From NCBI GenBank assembly GCA_007136585.1, contig SLGR01000143.1, positions 1 through 11,940 on the forward strand: a stretch of DNA of 11,940 nt. The letters are read 5' to 3'. Both the position numbers and the translations under genes were made by a program. This document shows positions 6,070 through 11,940 of this stretch, in pieces (the first letter of the stretch is position 1; every line of letters begins with the position of its first letter). Under the pieces are notes generated by a model that was given only the letters and a program-made list of their open reading frames with translations, was not told the DNA's origin and made no database searches. Source of the DNA: Candidatus Sumerlaeota bacterium (lineage in GTDB: Bacteria; CG03; SLGR01).

Positions 6070-9000
6070 GTTCCTTTGCCCCTATCGTTACAGACATCTC
6101 CTGTTCTTCCGGCGTGGTTGTCTGTACCGGCATCCGGAAGTTAAGCCATAACTTGAGCTCCCCGCCCTTGGGGATATTCACCCCCGCCTGGCTCCCGTCA
6201 ATGGTATAATCCGTGACGCTGCAGTCACGGTATTCTGAAAGTATTATGTTACTATAAGTATCAAAGGCTTCCTTGGAAGGTTTCTCATTATGAAAAGCGC
6301 CCTTAAGGACAAACTCGTCCCACCCCTGTTCTCCGGCAAAAAACCACGGGGTCCCTTCGGTCAGGGTTGATCCCTTGATACTGTAGGTTACCGGGACGTT
6401 TCCGGTGTTCTTGACTGTTATAGCCTCTACGGTCATAGTTGACTGTCCCAGGTCAAGCTGTCCGAAGTAGTGCTCCTCCGCCGTTATGGTAACCGAGGTT
6501 ATTTTCTGCACCTCCGCACCGGCAGTATCGGAGCCCTCCGACCAGAAGCCCTTATCGTCTCCTGTCCAGATCTTGAAGTAGTAAGTGACTCCCCCGGCCA
6601 GGTCATCTACAAGGTAGGAGTGTGCAATATCCTCACCGGTGCTGGTGGAGAAAGTCACACTGTACCTGTTATCCCTGTCGTAGTCCCAGACTTCTTCCGT
6701 CTCATCCCAGTCGCTTATCCAGTCAACCCCCGGAAAGGTTGACCACCTTATCCTGTAATACCCGTCACTGATCTCCTCGGGAGCGGTCCAGGTAAGTTTT
6801 ACGTCCCCGTCCTCAAGATCCTCCGCGGAGAGGGGGTCTATGGTTTCCAGGGCAACCGGCCACTCCGGGGGAGAGACGGTTGTACCAAGCCACGCCGCTC
6901 CAATGTGTAAATCAATATTATCAAACTCACCAAGCTCATCAACTCTTCTTGTTGTACGAATACGGAATTCTCCTTCTATTCCCTCCCGAGTATCACTTTC
7001 TAATTCAAATGTGATTTTTTTCCATTCTTCTGTACTTATTTCCTGCCAAGCACTATAAGCGCCAGTCCAACTATATCCCGGACGCCTAATCCCAAGTTGT
7101 AAAAAACCTTCCCCTTTAACCCACATTTCCCCATAATATTTAACAACTTTACCATCCCCTTCTTTGTAAAAAAACTCTTGGGTAATATCACTATTGCTAA
7201 CAATACTATGAGCAATATTAAGCGAAGTCTCGCCGACAAGTAATTCAGCAGACTCTGAGTAGTCACCAGGTCTGTCAGAAACCCACTCAATCGGAATTTC
7301 ATTCCACTCCTCAAAAAACTCGTTAAAGAGAAAGTTATTATCCCCGGCCTTAACCGTAAAAGTCGCAGTACCTATATCAAAATCTATGTAGATCTCTATA
7401 CTCTCGCCTTTTTCGGAAAGCTTCCCAGAAAGATAAGATTCAAATATTATCAGGTCCTCACCAATTAATCCGTACTCAGTATCTTTTGTTAGATCACCCA
7501 CATCATCACTTACAGACTCCACTGTTTCCGCATCATTCAATATTATTGTAGTTGTTACATCCCCGGGAGCCTGAAGGTTATAGACCGCCAGCTCCGGGAA
7601 TATCTCACCTCCAACTGGAGGCGGAAGGGTCGTGGTGCTTCCCGATACTGCGTATTCTTCCAGCTCCGGCCACTGGCCTTCATCGTTAAAGGCATAGACC
7701 GTGAAATAATAAGTGGTCTCGGGATCAAGCTCCGTAAAATAAGTGTTGCTCGCAGTAAGACCGTCTTCAAAACTAATCTCAAGGTCCGGGAAGGCGGAGC
7801 CCGGGTCGGAGAACCAGTCAGCGCTTGATACCTTTACCCCGAACCTTGTGCCTTCCGGGTTAGCCGTAGACGTAGACCAGGATATGGTAACCGAACTTAT
7901 ATTTACTTCTTCAAAAACAAGGTCAAAGGGAGGAGCCGCGTAGGTATAGGCCGATTCAATGTTAGATTTGCTTAAAGGAGTCCCGTCTTCGTATGCCATT
8001 ACATACCGGGAATATAGAGTGTTTACATCCAGATCCTCTTCAGTCCAATCAGTTACTTCACTGCCGAACATTACCAGCTCTCCATTATCCTCGGAATCAA
8101 AAATCCTGTATTCATCGGCTTCCGGAACCGAAGACCAGTCCCAGTTAATGGTATTAGTAGAGATTGCTGTACCGGTAAGAGTAATATCTTCCGGCAACTC
8201 GTGCGCTATTAACTCTGCATCATCCCAGTTAAATATTCCATCGGCATTAGTATATTCATATTTCATTCCGACGCGTACTATATCCGTCTCGGATGGAGCG
8301 ATACCCTCAACATAAAACTGCGACCAGGTTTCCGCTTCCATAAAATCCTCTTCTCCTATTGAAAGAGTGCTGGAGGATAAAACAGCATCAAATTCATCAA
8401 GAAATTTTATATACATCTCCAGTTCTTCAACATCACCCCATGACCAGTCATGTGAAGGCCAGCCATATATACTGAAAATATAATTAGACCCTACTTCGGC
8501 TTCTTCATAATCCTGCCAGGCTTCACCGTAGGATTCTTCCCAGAAAGTCATTGACTTGTCACCCGTACGACTTTCAGCCCAACTTTCATAAACTACACCA
8601 GGTCCTTCGTCAACCCAATGTTCAAAAATGGGATCTCCTTCATCAAGGTCTTCAAAAGAGGGATTAAGGAGCAGGTTTTCAAAATACTCTATAACCCTGA
8701 CAGATGCCGTCAGTGGATCATCACCTGCCAGACCGGATGCGAGGACTGTAACAGTCCCTATCCCGGTCTCAAAAGATAAATTGTCGGTAAGTCTTACTTC
8801 GGCCTCTGTTTCGTTTTCCCGGCTCACCGAATCAATTGAAAGCCCGTCAAAGTCGCCACCCAATAAAATGTCGCTGGGATCCAGCCCGGCATCAAATGCT
8901 TCATTTACAAGGGTAAGAGTGAATGTCTGGTCAAACTCTTCATCTTCCGTTACTTCATACGGTAATATATTAACAGCGGACTCCTCGGTTTCAGTAACCA

Positions 9001-11940
9001 GAGCCATATCGTAGTAAACGGCCTGTTCCTCAAAGGAACCTTCGGTAGTGATAAGGAAACGTCCGTAGTGGGTATTCTCAGGGGCGGTGCGCAACCCGAC
9101 AAGTTCTATCCAGGTATCCAGTTCGCCTCCGGCCAGAAGAGAGTCGATAAGTATCGTATTCCCTATCTGATCATCCTGATCATCAAACCATTCCAGTTTC
9201 AGTTCAAGCCGGGAATTACCCTTAAGTGGCTCTGCGGAATCGTCCCTTGCCCTCAGGCTTAACTTATATGATGTTCCGGACTGGGCATCAAAGTCCTGAT
9301 ACATTCCCGTCCCCCCGTCAAACCTCTTAATCTCCCAGTCTCCATCGTAAGGATCATCCCCGGCCCACCAGCCGGGCCCCCAGTGTACCCAATCATCTAT
9401 ATCTGCATCACCAAGTGGTCCGTCCTGACCTACTCCGTCCTCAAAAGAAGGGTTATCCAGTAAGTTGACTATAATGAGCTCGGGAGTGGTGGTACTGACA
9501 TTTACTGTCATTGGAGAGGTTCTCTCCTGGGTATCTTCGGCTATTATAGAGTAGAAGTATTCTGTTTCCGGCTCCACATCCGTATCTGTCCAACTCAAAG
9601 ATGTGGTACTGTATACAAGGTCCTCTTCTTGGGGAGAGGTAAAATCTGATTGAGACCTGTATATATGGTACTCATCCATCTTGCCTTCAACAGATCCGGC
9701 AGCGGGCCAATACAGATCTATCTTATGCTCTGTCTCAGAAGCTTTCGCAAGAACATTCCTCACATCTGACCCCACATCATTAAGTTTTAAATCGTCAAGG
9801 TAAACGGTGCCGGAAGCAGTACCGTCACCGGGCGCAAAAAACAAATATATCTGGTCAATCCGGGTTATATCAACTCCATCAAGCTTTCCTTCATCCCAGG
9901 TAAACTTAAGTTCCTGCCATTCATCTGGTGTTTCCGCAGTCTTAGATCCTATATCTCCAGACTCATTGTTGTCAGCATCCTCAAATGTCATAAGTATTTC
10001 CAACGGTTCCCCCTCCGGATATACCCATATAGATATTGAACTTGATTTACTTACGGAAAAGTCGCTTACATTATTTGAGTCATACAGATCACCGGCCCTG
10101 AAAGTCGCCCACTCACCTTCAGTTTTGTCATATTCAACTTTAAGGGAATATGACCCGTTAAAACTTTCCTCATCAGTTACATAAAAGTTATGATACACAT
10201 CATCATCAAGGGTCCACCACTGCGCGTCGGGAGCATAGGGTTGACTGTCATGGTGAGCGTCGTTCTCAAAAGAATCTATTACCACCCAGGAGGGAGCAAA
10301 GGTGGGCCAGTCGGTAGGCGGCGGCTCGGGTCCCAGCCAGGCTGCGCCTACATATATTACACTATTACCGTTCGGCCTGACTGCAGCTATCCTTATCCCT
10401 CCAGAAGACCCTTCAGTATCATTCAATCTTTCATGTGTAACCCTCGTCCAATCATCATCATCAAGTGTAACTACACTTCCGTAAGTTGCCAAACCACCTC
10501 CTCCTCTTACAATACCAACCCTTACATCTCCCGTTCCTTTAACCCATGCTTCTGCATAATAGGTTTCTCCAACTTCTAATGTATGGTCAAATTGGTTAAG
10601 ATTTTCTTCACCGGTAGTTGTCTGATTAACTCGAGCTGAATAATCACCCACAAGATTGTTTTCTGAATCACGTAAAACTCGAGAATCTGTACCTGTATAG
10701 TCCCAGTTATGCAATAGTGCAGCAGAATTGTACGGATCATCCCACTCTTCAAAATGCCAGTTTAGAAGCAAATTTGGTTCAACTTCATAAAGTGTTACGT
10801 GCTCTGTTTTATCGTCATCAACGACAACGCTGTCTTCAACCGTCTGGAATCCTTCTTTTTCTACTGTGTAGTCATAGGTGCCTTCCGGCACATCTGTAAA
10901 TACCGCCAGCCCGTCCACTCCCGTTATTTTGTTATCTATACCTACAAGCGTAACCGTGGCCCCTTCTACTGAGAGTGTGCCCTCGTCCTGAACATTAAAG
11001 GTTATCTCATATTTGGGTATCTCCGTGGTATTGACATTAAGGGTTATAGTGTCGGAGTCAGAAACAGAAACAGATTCGTGTTCATCATCTATTGATGCGG
11101 TAAGGTCTCCTGATTTGTCTATACCTGCAGCAAAGGTTATATCAAGTTCTGCTACACCGTTCTCATCGGTATTAACTTCTATCCCGGCCCCCACCAGGTC
11201 TGCTTTATCTCCTTCGCTGACGGAATCAATATCGTCTTCAAGAAAATCAGAGAGTGAAAAGTTTACCGGGATATTCTCAATAGATGCGTCAAGTTCAGCT
11301 GTATAGGTTTCTGTAGTAGTAGTATCATCGGCTCTTATATCCGTCTCGCCGGTTAATGTTACTTCGCTGGCTTCTTCGGGAACTTCATGAAAGCTAACTG
11401 TATCAAAAACTTGACGGCTACTGCTATCAACATGCCTGGCAGAAATTTTAATTATTGCCTTTGCTGTTTTTGGCGGCGCCTGCGCCACAAACTCCTTTTC
11501 CTCCCATGCCTCCTGAGCCGATAAACTGATTTCCCCGCTTGTTGATGTATCAATATATGTATCATCATCTTCGTACCACAGGATTTCCAACTGCAGGCGC
11601 TGATGTGCCCAGTGTGTTCCGGGAGCCATCCAATAAACCGAAACCGCATAAGATTTGTCCGCAGACAATCCTGTTATATAATTATCTAACTCCAATTCAC
11701 GTGAAGGGAAGGTACCTGCCACATTTGCCCAGGTAAAACTCTCGTCGCCTGTGTGATTTTCACCCGTATATTCATAGTCAGGAGTACCTGAAGTTGACCA
11801 TGTCCATTTGGCGTTTGCTTCATCCAACTCAAAACTCGGATCATGATCTTCTTCTGTAAGAAGTCCCGGGTCATAACCGAGGTCAGCATAAACATCTGTG
11901 GAAGAGGCAATTATAGAGATGACAATAATAAGGGGCGCGA
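6059..11940 (-). CDS. Giant secreted CBM-like/FN3 multidomain protein, 5' end cut by window edge
   Basis: Open from the window edge to a TAG at 6059, giving at least 1,959 residues. The edge codons encode APLIIVISIIASSTDVYA before DLGYDPG, a signal-peptide core and cleavage site, so the true start lies just outside and the in-frame TTG at 11827 is internal. Counting from 11827, domains are: CBM4/9-like jelly roll (DPSFEL, up to ~148); Ig-like Big_1 type (~155-268); carboxypeptidase-regulatory/PEGA-like (~273-348); jelly roll (~353-500); jelly roll plus FN3 shared with the 904-residue protein (514-778); jelly roll NLLDNPSFEDG (~787-945); Ig-like (~950-1046); jelly roll NLLLNPSFEDL (~1050-1208); two FN3 (~1212-1400); CBM_X2-like domain (~1412-1495, DTEYGLIGEDLIIFESYLSG); jelly roll (~1497-1648); FN3 (~1660-1774); and the C-terminal domain shared with the 192-residue protein (~1775-1922). 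It is acidic, with one cysteine and no catalytic motif seen. A surface or extracellular glycan-binding role is inferred. The next gene overlaps its stop. Confidence 0.88.
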   Translation of the reverse strand, partial: APLIIVISIIASSTDVYADLGYDPGLLTEEDHDPSFELDEANAKWTWSTSGTPDYEYTGENHTGDESFTWANVAGTFPSRELELDNYITGLSADKSYAVSVYWMAPGTHWAHQRLQLEILWYEDDDTYIDTSTSGEISLSAQEAWEEKEFVAQAPPKTAKAIIKISARHVDSSSRQVFDTVSFHEVPEEASEVTLTGETDIRADDTTTTETYTAELDASIENIPVNFSLSDFLEDDIDSVSEGDKADLVGAGIEVNTDENGVAELDITFAAGIDKSGDLTASIDDEHESVSVSDSDTITLNVNTTEIPKYEITFNVQDEGTLSVEGATVTLVGIDNKITGVDGLAVFTDVPEGTYDYTVEKEGFQTVEDSVVVDDDKTEHVTLYEVEPNLLLNWHFEEWDDPYNSAALLHNWDYTGTDSRVLRDSENNLVGDYSARVNQTTTGEENLNQFDHTLEVGETYYAEAWVKGTGDVRVGIVRGGGGLATYGSVVTLDDDDWTRVTHERLNDTEGSSGGIRIAAVRPNGNSVIYVGAAWLGPEPPPTDWPTFAPSWVVIDSFENDAHHDSQPYAPDAQWWTLDDDVYHNFYVTDEESFNGSYSLKVEYDKTEGEWATFRAGDLYDSNNVSDFSVSKSSSISIWVYPEGEPLEILMTFEDADNNESGDIGSKTAETPDEWQELKFTWDEGKLDGVDITRIDQIYLFFAPGDGTASGTVYLDDLKLNDVGSDVRNVLAKASETEHKIDLYWPAAGSVEGKMDEYHIYRSQSDFTSPQEEDLVYSTTSLSWTDTDVEPETEYFYSIIAEDTQERTSPMTVNVSTTTPELIIVNLLDNPSFEDGVGQDGPLGDADIDDWVHWGPGWWAGDDPYDGDWEIKRFDGGTGMYQDFDAQSGTSYKLSLRARDDSAEPLKGNSRLELKLEWFDDQDDQIGNTILIDSLLAGGELDTWIELVGLRTAPENTHYGRFLITTEGSFEEQAVYYDMALVTETEESAVNILPYEVTEDEEFDQTFTLTLVNEAFDAGLDPSDILLGGDFDGLSIDSVSRENETEAEVRLTDNLSFETGIGTVTVLASGLAGDDPLTASVRVIEYFENLLLNPSFEDLDEGDPIFEHWVDEGPGVVYESWAESRTGDKSMTFWEESYGEAWQDYEEAEVGSNYIFSIYGWPSHDWSWGDVEELEMYIKFLDEFDAVLSSSTLSIGEEDFMEAETWSQFYVEGIAPSETDIVRVGMKYEYTNADGIFNWDDAELIAHELPEDITLTGTAISTNTINWDWSSVPEADEYRIFDSEDNGELVMFGSEVTDWTEEDLDVNTLYSRYVMAYEDGTPLSKSNIESAYTYAAPPFDLVFEEVNISSVTISWSTSTANPEGTRFGVKVSSADWFSDPGSAFPDLEISFEDGLTASNTYFTELDPETTYYFTVYAFNDEGQWPELEEYAVSGSTTTLPPPVGGEIFPELAVYNLQAPGDVTTTIILNDAETVESVSDDVGDLTKDTEYGLIGEDLIIFESYLSGKLSEKGESIEIYIDFDIGTATFTVKAGDNNFLFNEFFEEWNEIPIEWVSDRPGDYSESAELLVGETSLNIAHSIVSNSDITQEFFYKEGDGKVVKYYGEMWVKGEGFLQLGIRRPGYSWTGAYSAWQEISTEEWKKITFELESDTREGIEGEFRIRTTRRVDELGEFDNIDLHIGAAWLGTTVSPPEWPVALETIDPLSAEDLEDGDVKLTWTAPEEISDGYYRIRWSTFPGVDWISDWDETEEVWDYDRDNRYSVTFSTSTGEDIAHSYLVDDLAGGVTYYFKIWTGDDKGFWSEGSDTAGAEVQKITSVTITAEEHYFGQLDLGQSTMTVEAITVKNTGNVPVTYSIKGSTLTEGTPWFFAGEQGWDEFVLKGAFHNEKPSKEAFDTYSNIILSEYRDCSVTDYTIDGSQAGVNIPKGGELKLWLNFRMPVQTTTPEEQEMSVTIGAKEHEE
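6884..7339 (-). repeat. Internal CBM-like repeat B of the giant protein
   Basis: Residues ~1497-1648 (NNFLFNEFFEEWN ... EMWVKGEGFLQLGIRR ... LHIGAAWLG..PPEWP) match residues ~353-500 at 10328-10774 (NLLLNWHFEEWD ... EAWVKGTGDVRVGIVR ... IYVGAAWLGP..PTDWP). This is an internal duplication of one jelly-roll type, distinct from the NPSFED type. Both copies are AT-richer than their surroundings: bases 6901-6960 contain 20 G or C of 60. Confidence 0.8.
9494..10288 (-). repeat. Paralogous jelly-roll + FN3 module, copy in the giant protein
   Basis: Residues 514-778 counted from 11827 (WVVIDSFEND to PMTVNVST) are the counterpart of residues 188-458 in the 904-residue protein at 2820-3632. The blocks DDLKLNDVGSDVRNVLA and KIDLYWPAAGS are nearly the same in both. 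In the giant protein the module sits between two CBM4/9-like jelly rolls, while in the other it follows a single FN3. Confidence 0.9.
10258..10283 (-). repeat. 26-base exact repeat, copy 2
   Basis: Identical over 26 bases to 3602-3627, at the start of the paralogous module and encoding VIDSFEND. It is the longest exact match I noticed between the two genes. Confidence 0.9.
10328..10774 (-). repeat. Internal CBM-like repeat A of the giant protein
   Basis: Partner of the repeat at 6884-7339. The best-matching blocks are the N-terminal LLLNWHFEEW, the central AWVKGTGDVRVGIVRG and the C-terminal YVGAAWLG. It is followed directly by the module shared with the 904-residue protein. Base composition turns AT-rich just inside the GAAWLG end, as in the other copy. 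Confidence 0.8.

Noticed and set aside
11686-11910. Second minus-strand open frame at the window end
   Set aside because: It lies in another frame across the signal peptide and first jelly roll of the giant protein, which are clearly coding.
1-11940. CRISPR array, tRNA, rRNA or insertion sequence
   Set aside because: No regularly spaced direct repeats, no cloverleaf or rRNA signature and no transposase-like frame were seen on either strand.

Overview
The window reads as a surface or extracellular-protein locus from an uncultured, probably Gram-negative-type bacterium. All six genes I can support lie on the minus strand, so read from high to low coordinates, and every product either shows a signal peptide or, in the edge-cut gene, the end of one. 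A PorV/PorQ-family outer-membrane protein, a 'VYPNPFKPG' FlgD-Ig/type IX-sorting-like C-terminal domain, DUF11-type domains and giant arrays of fibronectin-III and CBM-like jelly rolls occur together in genomes such as Elusimicrobiota, Omnitrophota and Ca. Goldbacteria. I suggest that neighbourhood, but no rRNA or housekeeping marker is present, so the taxonomy is inference.

Layout in transcription order: (1) 11940-6059, a multidomain protein of at least 1,959 residues whose 5' end lies outside the window. (2) 6069-5185, a 294-residue secreted protein of two Ig-like repeats, overlapping gene 1 by 11 bases. (3) A 150-base leader holding an orphan near-perfect Shine-Dalgarno and a degenerate heptamer repeat, then 5034-4456, a 192-residue secreted protein that is essentially a stand-alone copy of the C-terminal domain of gene 1. 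(4) A 262-base spacer with a strong hairpin and no recognisable gene. (5) 4193-1479, a 904-residue FN3/jelly-roll protein with a sorting-type C-terminus, followed 6 bases later by (6) 1472-555, the PorV/PorQ protein. (7) A 297-base AT-rich spacer and then 257-1, the start of a DUF11-domain secreted protein cut by the window edge.

Two functional blocks emerge. The downstream block (904-residue protein plus PorV) looks like a type IX-like cargo and outer-membrane partner pair. The upstream block (giant protein, two-Ig protein, small stand-alone C-terminal-domain protein) looks like a self-contained assembly: the same C-terminal domain is present once on a very large carbohydrate-binding-like polypeptide and once as a small free subunit, with a two-Ig protein encoded between them. 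Its layout resembles Gram-positive WxL loci, although the sequence similarity is only by eye. The blocks are linked by a paralogous ~270-residue jelly-roll + FN3 module shared by the giant and the 904-residue proteins. No mobile element, CRISPR, tRNA or rRNA was seen.
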